In this document: positions 1 to 7,466 of the stretch, one piece after another
How the letters are laid out: each line of letters begins with the position of its first letter
Position numbering within the stretch: the stretch's first letter is position 1
Assembly: GCA_001799735.1 (NCBI GenBank)
Contig: MGUA01000012.1
Span: 40,312-79,823, forward strand
Length of the DNA stretch: 39,512 bases
Direction: 5' to 3'
From: Elusimicrobia bacterium GWB2_63_22
Lineage (GTDB): Bacteria > Elusimicrobiota > Elusimicrobia > Elusimicrobiales > UBA9959
Translations under genes and position numbers: made by a program
Notes under the pieces: model-generated
The model's input: only the letters and a program-made list of their open reading frames with translations
What the model was told of the DNA's origin: nothing
Databases searched by the model: none

Positions 1-107
1 AGCCCGACATCTCCCTGGCCAAGGAAAAACTGGGCTGGACCCCCAAGGTAAAGCTCAACGAAGGCCTGCAGAAGACGGTAGACTACTTCCGCCGTACCCT
101 TAAATAA
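1..107 (+). CDS. NAD-dependent sugar-nucleotide epimerase/decarboxylase, C-terminal fragment
   Basis: Only the last 34 codons are in the window; the reading frame opens at base 3 and stops with TAA at 105-107. The fragment reads [16 protein letters not shown], then [13 protein letters not shown] and a short basic end. A helix of the form D-x-x-x-A-K-x-x-L-G-W-x-P followed by L-x-x-G-L-x-x-T-x-x-Y-F closes extended short-chain dehydrogenases acting on nucleotide sugars, above all UDP-glucuronate decarboxylase and dTDP-glucose 4,6-dehydratase. The catalytic Y-x-x-x-K and the NAD-binding Rossmann motif lie upstream, so the exact substrate cannot be decided. A strong terminator follows 18 bases after the stop, so it ends its own transcript. 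Confidence 0.8.
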   Translation, partial: PDISLAKEKLGWTPKVKLNEGLQKTVDYFRRTLK

Positions 108-125
108 GCCGCCAGCCATAAGGAA

Positions 126-152
126 AGCCCGGTCCAGGAGGACCGGGCTTTT
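126..152 (+). terminator. Rho-independent terminator after the epimerase gene
   Basis: A 10-bp perfect stem (126-135 with 140-149) closes an AGGA loop and runs into TTTT. It separates the epimerase transcript from the gap promoter. Confidence 0.9.
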
Positions 153-166
153 CTAATTTGCTACAA

Positions 167-195
167 TTTCTGTGCGCCCCAATGGCGCTTATAAT
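167..195 (+). promoter_or_regulatory. Probable gap promoter
   Basis: A perfect TATAAT lies at 190-195, about 50 bases before the gap start, with a weak TTTCTG at 167-172 at -35 spacing. A GCGCC/GGCGC palindrome with a CCAAT loop (174-188) fills the spacer right next to the -10 box and could be an operator. No transcription data support this. Confidence 0.5.
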
Positions 196-244
196 ATAGA
201 TAGCAATCAATTTGACGGTCCCGTAAAATAAAGGAGAAACATAC

Positions 245-1297
245 ATGGCTACTAAGATAGGTATTAACGGTTTCGGACGCATTGGCAGGCTGGTCGCCCG
301 CGCTATTCTCGCGCGCACCGACGGCCAGCTGGAACTGGTCGCCATAAACGACCTGACCGACTCCAAGACCAACGCGCATTTGCTCAAGTACGACTCCGTG
401 CACGGCCGCCTGGAAGGCGAAGTTAAAGCCACCGCCGACGACGAAATAACCGTGAACGGCAAGAAGATAAAAGTTTTCAAGGAAAAGTCCCCGGCCGCCA
501 TCCCGTGGAAGAGCCTGGGAGTTGAGATAGTGGTGGAATCCACCGGCCTGTTCACCATTAAGTCCGACGGCGTGAACAAGAAAGGCAAGACCGTGGAAGG
601 CGCCGAGAACCATATCACCAAGGGCGGCGCCAAGAAAGTCATCATCTCCGCCCCGGCCCAGGGCGAGGACATCACCATAGTGATGGGCGTCAACGACAAG
701 AATTACGACGCCAAGCTGCATAACGTGGTCTCCAACGCCTCCTGCACCACCAACTGCCTGGCGCCCTTCGCCAAGGTGCTCCAGGACAACTGGGGCATTG
801 AGAAAGGCCTGATGACCACCATTCACGCCTACACCAACGACCAGAAGATCCACGACATGGCCCACAGCGACCTGCGCCGCGCCCGCGCCGCAGCGCTCAG
901 CATGATCCCCACCTCCACCGGCGCCGCCAAGGCGATCAGCCTGGTAATGCCCGAACTGAAGGGGAAACTGGACGGCTTCGCCATCCGCGTGCCTACCCCC
1001 AACGTCTCCGTGGTTGACCTCACCGTCACGCTGGCCAAGCCGGCCACCGCCGAAGAGATCAACGCCGCCATCAAGAAGGCCGCCGAAGGCCCGATGAAAG
1101 GCATCATGGAATACGTCGAGGAACCCCTCGTCAGCATAGACTTCAACCACTGCCCGGCCAGCTCCTCCGTGGACGCGCAGAACACCCGCGTTATAGGCGG
1201 CAACATGGTGAAGGTCCTTGCCTGGTACGACAACGAGTGGGGTTACTCCAACCGCGTGGTGGACCTGGCCCTGCTGATGATAAAGAAAGGCCTGTAA
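245..1297 (+). CDS. gap: Glyceraldehyde-3-phosphate dehydrogenase, type I
   Basis: Cytosolic glycolytic enzyme that oxidises glyceraldehyde-3-phosphate to 1,3-bisphosphoglycerate with NAD and phosphate. The 350-residue protein opens with the Rossmann segment [13 protein letters not shown] (4-16). It has INDLTD near residue 35, whose Asp favours NAD over NADP. The active-site block SNASCTTNC spans 163-171, with Cys167 as nucleophile. The C-terminal [12 protein letters not shown] block is intact. The start is supported by AAGGAG at 231-236. It is about 15 residues longer than typical bacterial homologues; the extra residues sit after VVESTGLF, where a charged loop of Lys, Gly and Asp (about 105-122) replaces the usual short link. 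It heads a cluster with a cDPG-synthetase-like gene and pgk, consistent with lower glycolysis or gluconeogenesis. Confidence 0.97.
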   Translation: MATKIGINGFGRIGRLVARAILARTDGQLELVAINDLTDSKTNAHLLKYDSVHGRLEGEVKATADDEITVNGKKIKVFKEKSPAAIPWKSLGVEIVVESTGLFTIKSDGVNKKGKTVEGAENHITKGGAKKVIISAPAQGEDITIVMGVNDKNYDAKLHNVVSNASCTTNCLAPFAKVLQDNWGIEKGLMTTIHAYTNDQKIHDMAHSDLRRARAAALSMIPTSTGAAKAISLVMPELKGKLDGFAIRVPTPNVSVVDLTVTLAKPATAEEINAAIKKAAEGPMKGIMEYVEEPLVSIDFNHCPASSSVDAQNTRVIGGNMVKVLAWYDNEWGYSNRVVDLALLMIKKGL

Positions 1298-1300
1298 TTT

Positions 1301-1350
1301 GCCTGGGTGTCGGGTCGGCGCAGCCGCGCCGACCCTAAGACGCCCGGCGT
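1301..1350 (+). other. Strong intergenic hairpin between gap and the cDPG-synthetase-like gene
   Basis: A perfect 10-bp GC-rich stem (1312-1321 with 1326-1335, loop AGCC) is extended by an imperfect outer stem (about 1301-1311 with 1337-1347). No T-run follows, so it is not a standard terminator. It may protect or tune the upstream gap message within a shared transcript. Confidence 0.6.
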
Positions 1351-1373
1351 TTGCGTTACGATAGGAGAGCTAC

Positions 1374-2687
1374 ATGGCTAAGAAAAGAGTGCTGATAATG
1401 GGAGCCGCCGGCCGCGACTTCCATAACTTCAACGTGTTCTACCGCGACAACAAGGATTACGAAGTGGTGGCCTTCACCGCCTACCAGATCCCCAACATAG
1501 CGGGCCGCAAGTACCCCAGGGAACTCGCCGGCAAGATGTACCCGAAGGGTATACCGATATACGAAGAGAAGCACCTGGTGGACCTCATAAAGAAGCTGAA
1601 GGTGGACGAAGTGGAATTCGCCTACTCCGACGTGAGCTTTAACACCATCATGTCCAAAGCCTCCATAGTGCTGGCCGCCGGCGCTAACTTTAAGATCCTC
1701 TGCGGCGAGCAGACCTACATTAAGTCCAAGAAGCCCGTGGTGGCCATCTGCGCCGTGCGCACCGGCTGCGGCAAGAGCCAGACCACCCGCGCTATCGCCG
1801 GGATGCTCAAAGAAATGGGCAAGAAAGTTGTGGCCATCCGCCACCCCATGCCTTACGGCGACCTGGTGGCCCAGACCTGGCAGCGCTACGAGACGCTGTC
1901 CGACCTGAAGAAGCACAAGTGCACCATCGAAGAGATGGAAGAGTACGAACCCCATATAGCCGCGGGCCACATAGTGTACGCGGGCGTGGACTACGGCGAG
2001 ATCCTTAAGCGCGCCGAGAAAGAGGCGGACGTTATTCTGTGGGACGGCGGCAACAACGACATGCCGTTCTACAAGCCGGACCTGATGATTACCGTCACGG
2101 ACCCGCTGCGCTCCGGCCACGAAGCCACCTATCACCCCGGCGCCGCCAATATGCGGATGGCCGACATCATCGTCATCAACAAAGTGGATACCGCCACCGC
2201 CAAGGAAGTAGCCGTGGTGCGCGAGAACATCCGCCGGATGAACCCGAAGGCGCAGATCATAGAGGCCGAGAGCCCCGTTACCGTGGACAACCCGTCCGCC
2301 GTAAAGGGCAAGCGCGTCCTGGTAGTAGAGGACGGCCCCACGCTGACCCACGGCGAGATGAACTTCGGCGCCGGCCACGTGGCCGCCCGCAAGTACAAGG
2401 CCAAGTCCATAGTGGACCCGCGCCCCTACGCCATCGGCACCATCAAGAAGGTGTACGAGAACTTCAAGCAGATCACCGACATTCTGCCCGCTATGGGCTA
2501 CGGCGACGCCCAGATGGCGGAGCTGAACAAGACCATTAACGCCGTGAAGGCCGAAGTGGTGATAGTCGGTACGCCGATAGACCTGGCCAAGCACCTGACG
2601 TTCAACAAGCCGTCCGTCCGCGTGACGTACGACCTGAAAGAGCGCCGGGCCGGCGGCCTGAAAGCCGCCCTGAAGAAAATAGTATAA
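1374..2687 (+). CDS. Cyclic 2,3-diphosphoglycerate synthetase-like P-loop protein
   Basis: This 437-residue protein matches in layout the cyclic 2,3-diphosphoglycerate synthetase / COG2403 predicted GTPase family. The archaeal founder closes 2,3-bisphosphoglycerate to its cyclic form with ATP. The N-terminal third is Rossmann-like (KRVLIMGAAGRDFHNFNVFY). A P-loop TGCGKSQTT lies near residue 130, after AICAVR. ILWDGGNNDMPF near 222 resembles the Walker B region of SIMIBI-class NTPases, and VINKVD near 266 resembles the base-recognition motif of P-loop GTPases. The start is supported by AGGAG at 1363-1367. The position between gap and pgk, enzymes flanking 1,3-bisphosphoglycerate, suggests a phosphoglycerate-related substrate. 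Whether the bacterial members make cyclic 2,3-DPG is not settled by sequence; it could be a GTPase with another role. Confidence 0.8.
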   Translation: MAKKRVLIMGAAGRDFHNFNVFYRDNKDYEVVAFTAYQIPNIAGRKYPRELAGKMYPKGIPIYEEKHLVDLIKKLKVDEVEFAYSDVSFNTIMSKASIVLAAGANFKILCGEQTYIKSKKPVVAICAVRTGCGKSQTTRAIAGMLKEMGKKVVAIRHPMPYGDLVAQTWQRYETLSDLKKHKCTIEEMEEYEPHIAAGHIVYAGVDYGEILKRAEKEADVILWDGGNNDMPFYKPDLMITVTDPLRSGHEATYHPGAANMRMADIIVINKVDTATAKEVAVVRENIRRMNPKAQIIEAESPVTVDNPSAVKGKRVLVVEDGPTLTHGEMNFGAGHVAARKYKAKSIVDPRPYAIGTIKKVYENFKQITDILPAMGYGDAQMAELNKTINAVKAEVVIVGTPIDLAKHLTFNKPSVRVTYDLKERRAGGLKAALKKIV

Positions 2688-2697
2688 GCTAAACCCT

Positions 2698-2721
2698 CCC
2701 GGGCCGGCACGCCGGCCCGGG
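2698..2721 (+). other. Strong intergenic hairpin between the cDPG-synthetase-like gene and pgk
   Basis: A perfect 10-bp all-GC stem (2698-2707 with 2712-2721) closes a CACG loop, followed by GGCGGTTAAAATTTG. There is no usable T-run. Its placement mirrors the hairpin after gap, so it may be a processing or stability element, or a weak attenuator. Confidence 0.55.
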
Positions 2722-2745
2722 GGCGGTTAAAATTTGAGAGGTTCT

Positions 2746-3963
2746 ATGACCACGGAAAACAAAACGCTGCTGCGGCTGGCCAAAGTGCAGGACGCCCACC
2801 TTAAAGACAAGAACGTGCTGGTGCGCGTGGACTACAACGTGCCCCTTAAGGACGGCGTCATAACGGACGACACCCGCATCCGCGAGACCATGAAGACCGT
2901 TAAGCTGCTGCTCGCCGGCAATAACCGGGTGGTGCTGATGGCGCACCTGGGCCGCCCCAAGGGCAAGCCCGAGCCGAAGTACAGCCTGAAACCGCTGGTG
3001 GAACGCCTGGCCGAACTGTCGGGCGCCAAAGTGCATTTTGCCCCCGATTGCGTAGGGCCCGAGGCCGATAAAGTTGTGGCCGCGGCCAAGAAGGGGGAGA
3101 TAGTGCTCCTCGAGAACCTGCGCTACCACGCCGAGGAAGAGAAGAACGACGACGCTTTTGCCGCGCAGCTGGCCAAGCACGGCGAGTTCTTTGTGCAGGA
3201 GGCCTTTGGCGCCCTGCACCGCGCGCACGGCAGCACCTCGGCTATCTGCAAGCACCTGCCCGGGGCCATAGGCTTCCTGGTGCAGAAAGAGCTGGAGTAC
3301 CTGGACAAGGCCATGGTCAGCCCGGTGCGGCCTTTCCTCGCCATCATCGGCGGGGCCAAGGTGGCCGACAAGCTCTCCGTGCTCTACAGCCTTATCGAGA
3401 AAGTAGACACCCTTATTATCGGCGGCGGCATGGCTTACACTTTCCTCGCCGCGCAGAACACCAATATCGGCAATTCGCTGCTGGAGGCCGACAAGGTGGA
3501 GGAAGCCAAGAACATCATCCTCAAGGCTCACCGCAACAATGTTGAGATGCTGCTGCCCGCGGACCACCGCGTGGTGACCGAGATAAAGCCCGACGCCAAG
3601 GTGGAGATCACCCAGGCGATGGCCGTGCCGGACGGCTGGATAGGCGTGGACATTGGGCCCCGCACGGAGCTGCTGTTCGCCGACAAGATTAAGAGCGCCA
3701 AGACCATCTTCTGGAACGGCCCCGTGGGCATCTTTGAGACGCCCGCCTTTGCCAGCGGCAGCGTGACCGTGGCCAACGCCATGGCGCAGGCTACCCGCGC
3801 GGGCAGCACCACCATCCTCGGCGGCGGGGATACCCTCTCCGTGCTGAAGACGGCCAAGGTGAAGTCCGAAAACATTTCTCACTGCTCTACCGGCGGCGGC
3901 GCCAGCCTGGAGTTCGTGGAAGGAAAGCAGCTGCCCGGTTTAGTGGCGCTGTCGCAGAAATAA
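2746..3963 (+). CDS. pgk: Phosphoglycerate kinase
   Basis: Transfers the acyl phosphate of 1,3-bisphosphoglycerate to ADP in the cytosol. The 405-residue protein has the substrate-binding block VLVRVDYNVPL near residue 27, MAHLGRPKGK near 65, the hinge/nucleotide block FWNGPVGIFETP near 325 and GGGDTLSVL near 360. The end STGGGASLEFVEGKQLPG is canonical. An in-frame TTG lies at 2734, but ATG 2746 is preferred because GAGAGG (2736-2741) sits just before it. It follows gap and the cDPG-synthetase-like gene on the same strand and is 16 bases from secG, so all four may be cotranscribed. Canonical NGPMG reads NGPVG here, a mild substitution. Confidence 0.96.
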   Translation: MTTENKTLLRLAKVQDAHLKDKNVLVRVDYNVPLKDGVITDDTRIRETMKTVKLLLAGNNRVVLMAHLGRPKGKPEPKYSLKPLVERLAELSGAKVHFAPDCVGPEADKVVAAAKKGEIVLLENLRYHAEEEKNDDAFAAQLAKHGEFFVQEAFGALHRAHGSTSAICKHLPGAIGFLVQKELEYLDKAMVSPVRPFLAIIGGAKVADKLSVLYSLIEKVDTLIIGGGMAYTFLAAQNTNIGNSLLEADKVEEAKNIILKAHRNNVEMLLPADHRVVTEIKPDAKVEITQAMAVPDGWIGVDIGPRTELLFADKIKSAKTIFWNGPVGIFETPAFASGSVTVANAMAQATRAGSTTILGGGDTLSVLKTAKVKSENISHCSTGGGASLEFVEGKQLPGLVALSQK

Positions 3964-3979
3964 ATTAGGAGAAAAAACG

Positions 3980-4324
3980 ATGTACACCCTTATAGTTACC
4001 CTGCACGTGATACTGGCTTTCGTGATCATAATCGCGATAGTGGTTTTTCAGACCAGCAAGGGCTCGGCCCTGAGCATGTTCGGCGGCGGCGGCGACGCGC
4101 TGTTTAACGCGGCCAGCGGCACTTCTTTCATAAAGAAGTTCACCGCGAGCTGCGCGGCGCTGTTTGCCGTGACTTCCATTCTGCTTACCATCATGGGCGC
4201 CAATAACCGGTTCCGCTCGGTGGTGCAGGAATACCCGCTGCAGCAGCCCCCGGCGCAGACCGCGCCCGCGCAGCCGGCCCCGGCCCAGCCCGCGGCCCCG
4301 GCGCCCGCCCCGGCCAAGAAGTAA
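3980..4324 (+). CDS. secG: Preprotein translocase subunit SecG
   Basis: Small inner-membrane subunit of the SecYEG channel that aids SecA-driven export. The 114-residue protein has two hydrophobic segments (about 4-24 and 52-71) joined by a cytoplasmic loop with the SecG signature FQTSKGSALSMFGGGG. AGGAG upstream (3967-3971) supports the ATG. After the second segment comes a low-complexity tail of Pro, Ala and Gln (about 85-114) ending in two Lys, longer than in many SecG proteins. Genes for glycolytic enzymes next to secG (pgk-tpi-secG) are common in bacteria; here tpi is absent from that position. The gene ends at a strong terminator. Confidence 0.95.
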   Translation: MYTLIVTLHVILAFVIIIAIVVFQTSKGSALSMFGGGGDALFNAASGTSFIKKFTASCAALFAVTSILLTIMGANNRFRSVVQEYPLQQPPAQTAPAQPAPAQPAAPAPAPAKK

Positions 4325-4344
4325 ACAGGACCAGGCCAAAAAGA

Positions 4345-4376
4345 AAAAGCCCCGCAACCGCGGGGCTTTTCTTTTT
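4345..4376. terminator. Bidirectional terminator between secG and the CNNM gene
   Basis: A 7-bp GC stem (4349-4355 with 4360-4366, loop AACC) is flanked by AAAA on the left and TTTTCTTTTT on the right. It can end transcripts of the convergent secG (+) and CNNM (-) genes. Confidence 0.9.
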
Positions 4377-4377
4377 G

Positions 4378-4455
4378 TCATCCCGGCGAAAGCCGGGATC
4401 CAGGGGAGGGGACTGGGCCCCGGCTTTCGCCGGGGCGACGGAGCCGGGGCGACGC
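4378..4455. repeat. Double-hairpin intergenic repeat, copy 1
   Basis: Two hairpins lie back to back. TCCCGGC-GAAA-GCCGGGA (4381-4398) is followed by TCCAG and a spacer, then CCCCGGC-TTTC-GCCGGGG (4418-4435) and GCGACG, with a partial third arm at 4444-4453. The left half is close to an inverted copy of the right half. The same design recurs at 8675-8747. Both copies sit directly 3' of a minus-strand gene. Confidence 0.8.
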
Positions 4456-4456
4456 G

Positions 4457-5968
4457 CTACTTCATGACCTTGTTTTCGAAGGTGTTGAGGATGTCCATAA
4501 GGTTGTCGGGGGTTTTGGCGGACAGCAGGCGCTTGCGCAGGGTTACGTTGGAGATAAGGCCGGAGAGCTGGGCCAGGATGCTCAGCTGCATGGTGGGCTC
4601 GTTGAAGGGGGTGAGGATGAGGAACAGCACCTTTACCGGCTGGTTGTCGGGGGAGGGGAAGTAGATGCCGTCCTTACTCTTGCCGACGGCCAGCAGGGGC
4701 TTGGCCAGCGAGGCCAGGCGGGCGTGGGGGAAGGCGGTCTGGTGGCCCAGGGCGGTGGAGAAGTTGGTCTCGCGCTTTACTATGGCCTTCAGGGCCTCGT
4801 CCTTGTTGAAGGTGGGGGAGGCCACGTGCAGCCGGGCCAGGACTTCCTCTATGGCCTCAAAGCGGCCGGCTTCCTTAAGTTCCAGCTCGCAGCCGGGCTT
4901 TACCAAAATGTCGCTGAGCAGCAGCTTGGGCGGCTGGTCGAATTCGTCCCTTATTTCGCCGGTGAGCTCCTCTACTATGTCTTCCATGGTTAGCAGGCCG
5001 GTGGGCTCGCCCTTGGCGTTCTTTACCAGGGCCAGCTGCAGGCGCTCCTCCTGGAAGTCGCGCAGGCTGCGCTCTACCGAGATCTCCTCGTGGATCTCCA
5101 CCAGGGGGCGGCGGGCGCCCTCCAGGTCGGGGCCGGCGGCGCCGTAGAGCCCGATGGCGATATCCTTTACGTGCACGTAGCCGGTGAACACGCCGGGCTT
5201 TACGGCCAGCGGGTAGCGGGAGAATTTCTTTTCCTTAATGAGCTTGAGATTCTCTTCCCAGGGGGCGGCGGGGTTAAGGGCGGCGATGGCGGCGTGGGGC
5301 GTCATGACCTCTTTAACCTTGGTCTTGCCGAAGTCGAAAAGGTGTTCGAACATCATGAGGCGGCCCAGGGACAGGCGGCCGTGCTCCTGGCTCTGGCCCA
5401 GGATCATGCGCAGTTCCTCGTCGGAGTGCACGGTCTCCTCCTGGTTGCGCTTTATGCGGAGTATGCGCAGCACCAGGTTGGCGCTCTCGTTGAGGAGCCA
5501 CATGGGGGCGAAGAAGACGGTGTGGAAGAATTTAAAGGGGGCGGCTATCCACAGGGCGGCGGTCTCCGGCATACGGATGGCCATGTTCTTGGGCACCAGT
5601 TCGCCCACTACCACGTGGAATCCGGTAATGAGGGTGAAGGCGATGGCGATGGAGGCGGTGTGCAGGGCGGCGGGCGCCAGGACTATGCCGAACAGGGCCA
5701 GGGCGGGGGCTACGAAATGCGCCACGGCCGGTTCGCCCACCCAGCCGAGGCCTATGCTGGCTATGGTGATGCCGAGCTGGGCGGTGGAGAGGTAGGCCTC
5801 CAGGTCTTTTACGGCCTCTTTGGCTATCTTGGCCCTTTTTATGCCCTTGGCGGCCAGCTCTTCCAGCCGGGTGTAGCGCACTTTTACCACGGCGAACTCC
5901 GCAAGTACGAAGAAAGCGTTGAGCAGCAGGAAAAAGAGCGCTGCGAGGAGATAGAGGATGTCCGTCAT
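4457..5968 (-). CDS. CNNM/CBS membrane protein fused to a PTS EIIA domain
   Basis: A 503-residue integral membrane protein. A CNNM (DUF21) domain with four hydrophobic segments fills residues 1-165 and includes STAQLGITIASIGLGWVGEP. A CBS pair follows (about 219-340; VMTP at 221 and GLLTMEDIVEELTGEI). Relatives with this front half act in magnesium or cobalt transport (CorC/HlyC type). The usual CorC_HlyC tail is replaced by a PTS EIIA type-2 domain (about 349-503) with LGHQTAFPHARL, whose His415 fits the phosphorylatable histidine. The long frame reaches 5995, but ATG 5968 is preferred because TAAAAT lies 7 bases upstream, a pattern shared with other genes here. Activity controlled by phosphorylation is an inference. 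Confidence 0.88.
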   Translation of the reverse strand: MTDILYLLAALFFLLLNAFFVLAEFAVVKVRYTRLEELAAKGIKRAKIAKEAVKDLEAYLSTAQLGITIASIGLGWVGEPAVAHFVAPALALFGIVLAPAALHTASIAIAFTLITGFHVVVGELVPKNMAIRMPETAALWIAAPFKFFHTVFFAPMWLLNESANLVLRILRIKRNQEETVHSDEELRMILGQSQEHGRLSLGRLMMFEHLFDFGKTKVKEVMTPHAAIAALNPAAPWEENLKLIKEKKFSRYPLAVKPGVFTGYVHVKDIAIGLYGAAGPDLEGARRPLVEIHEEISVERSLRDFQEERLQLALVKNAKGEPTGLLTMEDIVEELTGEIRDEFDQPPKLLLSDILVKPGCELELKEAGRFEAIEEVLARLHVASPTFNKDEALKAIVKRETNFSTALGHQTAFPHARLASLAKPLLAVGKSKDGIYFPSPDNQPVKVLFLILTPFNEPTMQLSILAQLSGLISNVTLRKRLLSAKTPDNLMDILNTFENKVMK

Positions 5969-5975
5969 TATTGAT

Positions 5976-5981
5976 ATTTTA
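5976..5981 (-). promoter_or_regulatory. Leaderless-type -10 box of the CNNM gene
   Basis: On the minus strand TAAAAT ends 7 bases before ATG 5968 and no Shine-Dalgarno sequence is present. Initiation about 7 bases downstream of a -10 box would start the message at the ATG. Confidence 0.5.
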
Positions 5982-6012
5982 CACAATTTAGGCATACGGC
6001 CCGAAATTTTGG

Positions 6013-6018
6013 TAAAAT
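6013..6018 (+). promoter_or_regulatory. Probable tRNA-Leu -10 box
   Basis: TAAAAT lies 23 bases upstream of the tRNA 5' end, at a fitting distance for a short-leader tRNA transcript. It is divergent from the CNNM -10 box, about 31 bases away. Confidence 0.45.
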
Positions 6019-6041
6019 ATTAGCAGTTCTTTACGATTTAA

Positions 6042-6123
6042 GCGCGGGTGGTGGAACTGGTAGACACGCACGTTTGAGGGGCGTGTGCCTAACGGCTTGC
6101 GGGTTCGATTCCCGCCCCGCGCA
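6042..6123 (+). tRNA. tRNA-Leu (anticodon GAG)
   Basis: The 82-nt sequence folds as a class II tRNA. The acceptor GCGCGGG (6042-6048) pairs with CCCGCGC (6116-6122). The anticodon stem CACGT/GCGTG holds the loop TTGAGGG with anticodon GAG, there is a long variable arm, and the T-arm is GCGGG-TTCGATT-CCCGC. The long variable arm and anticodon identify leucine, reading CUC and CUU. CCA is not encoded; the base after the acceptor is A, then AA. Confidence 0.95.
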
Positions 6124-6146
6124 AATTTTAAGACGTACCACAAAAG

Positions 6147-6174
6147 GTGGGGGACCCGGTCCCCCGCTTTTTTT
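6147..6174 (+). terminator. Terminator after tRNA-Leu
   Basis: A stem of GGGGGAC with GTCCCCC (6149-6155 with 6159-6165) is followed by GC and seven T. It ends only 14 bases before the lysA start, so lysA needs its own promoter or readthrough. Confidence 0.9.
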
Positions 6175-6175
6175 A

Positions 6176-6181
6176 TATCAT
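6176..6181 (+). promoter_or_regulatory. Candidate leaderless -10 box of lysA
   Basis: TATCAT lies exactly 6 bases before ATG 6188, overlapping the end of the terminator T-run, and no Shine-Dalgarno sequence exists. This is the weakest member of the leaderless set because the box is not consensus. Confidence 0.35.
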
Positions 6182-6187
6182 AACCCT

Positions 6188-7402
6188 ATGCTCGGAAAAT
6201 ATTTTAAACACTCGCTGCTAAAGAAGATAGCCAACAGGGCCGGGACGCCTGTCTATGTGTATTCGGCGCCGGCTTTTCTTAAACAGATCTCGACCTATAA
6301 GAAAGCTTTCAAAGGGCTGGACCCGTTGTTCTGCTACGCTATGAAGGCCAATTCCAGCGGCGCGCTGTGCGCGCTGGCCGCCAAGGCGGGCTGGGGCGCC
6401 GACGTGGTGAGCGGCGGGGAGCTGTACCGCGCGCTCAAGGCCGGGTTTAAGCCGGGCAATATAATTTTCTCGGGCGTGGGCAAAACGCCGGCGGAGCTGG
6501 AGTACGCGCTTAAGACCGGCATTATGTTCATTAACGCCGAGTCCATGGAAGAAGTCCTGGAGCTGGAGCGGGTAGCGGCCCGGCTTAAGGTGCGCGCGCC
6601 GCTGTCCCTGCGCATAAACCCCGACGTGGACCCGCATACCCATAAATTCATCAGCACGGGCCGGCTGGGCAGCAAGTTCGGCGTCTCTTTTGAGGAAGCG
6701 CTTAAGATCTATATGTACGCGGCGGAGTCCGCCCACCTTAACCCCGTGGGGGCGCAGTTCCATATCGGCTCGCAGGTGCACAAGGCCGGGCCCTACGCCC
6801 TGGCGGCCGGGCGGCTGGCGGCTTTTATTGTTAAGCTGGCCTCGCGCGGCGTTAACCTTAAATACGCCGACGTGGGCGGCGGCTGGGGCGTTAAAGAGGG
6901 GGACGAGATGCCCGACCCTGCGGCCCTGGCCAAAGCTGTGGGCAGCGTTTTTGCCGGTACCGGCCTTAAACTGGTGCTGGAGCCCGGGCGCTCGGTGGCG
7001 GCCCCGGCCGGCCTGCTGCTGACGGCCGTTATCTACCGCAAGCAAAGCGGGAAGAAGAATTTTATAGTGGCCGACGCCGCCATGAACGACCTGGTGCGCC
7101 CCGCCCTGTACGGCGCCAAACACCCCGTGGCGCTGATCGGCCCCGGCGGCGAGGAGAAAGTGTTCGACCTGGTGGGCCCGGTCTGCGAGAGCGGCGACTT
7201 TTTGGCCCAGGGCGTGCGGCTGCCGGAGCCGGCGGCAGGCCAGCTTATAGCCATCTATTCGGCGGGGGCCTACGGCTTCTCCATGAGCTCGCAGTATAAC
7301 TCGCGGCCGCGCGCGGCCGAGGTGCTGATAACCGGCCCGACTTCCTGGCGGCTGATACGCCGGCGGGAAACCTATAAAGACCTGACGGCCTGCGAAATCT
7401 AG
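6188..7402 (+). CDS. lysA: Diaminopimelate decarboxylase
   Basis: PLP enzyme converting meso-diaminopimelate to L-lysine, the last step of lysine synthesis. The 404-residue protein has the fold-type III alanine-racemase-like barrel with the PLP lysine in YAMKANSS (Lys53). HIGSQ (192-196), GGGWG (230-234) and EPGRS (265-269) bind the cofactor phosphate. Cys333 in GPVCESGDF is the catalytic cysteine donated across the dimer. SAGAYGFSMSSQYN near the end is family-typical. The open frame extends back to 6074 through the tRNA and terminator, which is clearly not coding; ATG 6188 gives the family N-terminus (GTPVYVYS at 19-26). The TG-rich end is followed by a bidirectional terminator. Confidence 0.95.
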   Translation: MLGKYFKHSLLKKIANRAGTPVYVYSAPAFLKQISTYKKAFKGLDPLFCYAMKANSSGALCALAAKAGWGADVVSGGELYRALKAGFKPGNIIFSGVGKTPAELEYALKTGIMFINAESMEEVLELERVAARLKVRAPLSLRINPDVDPHTHKFISTGRLGSKFGVSFEEALKIYMYAAESAHLNPVGAQFHIGSQVHKAGPYALAAGRLAAFIVKLASRGVNLKYADVGGGWGVKEGDEMPDPAALAKAVGSVFAGTGLKLVLEPGRSVAAPAGLLLTAVIYRKQSGKKNFIVADAAMNDLVRPALYGAKHPVALIGPGGEEKVFDLVGPVCESGDFLAQGVRLPEPAAGQLIAIYSAGAYGFSMSSQYNSRPRAAEVLITGPTSWRLIRRRETYKDLTACEI

Positions 7403-7419
7403 GCCGGCCGTCCGACGCA

Positions 7420-7451
7420 AATAAGAACGCCCCTTCCGGGGCGTTCTTATT
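7420..7451. terminator. Bidirectional terminator between lysA and the amidase gene
   Basis: A perfect 14-bp stem (7420-7433 with 7438-7451) closes a TTCC loop. A/T-rich outer arms provide a T-run on both strands for the two convergent genes. Confidence 0.92.
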
Positions 7452-7466
7452 TTATACGGGTAGAAT

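Noticed and set aside
1312-1335. Rho-independent terminator after gap
   Set aside because: The hairpin is strong, but the following bases TAAGACG contain no T-run.
6074-6187. Upstream extension of the lysA frame through the tRNA-Leu gene
   Set aside because: It would be translated from a structural RNA and across a terminator. The family N-terminus begins at ATG 6188.
6124-6187. Lysine riboswitch before lysA
   Set aside because: The space is only about 64 bases, filled by a terminator; the lysine aptamer is far longer.
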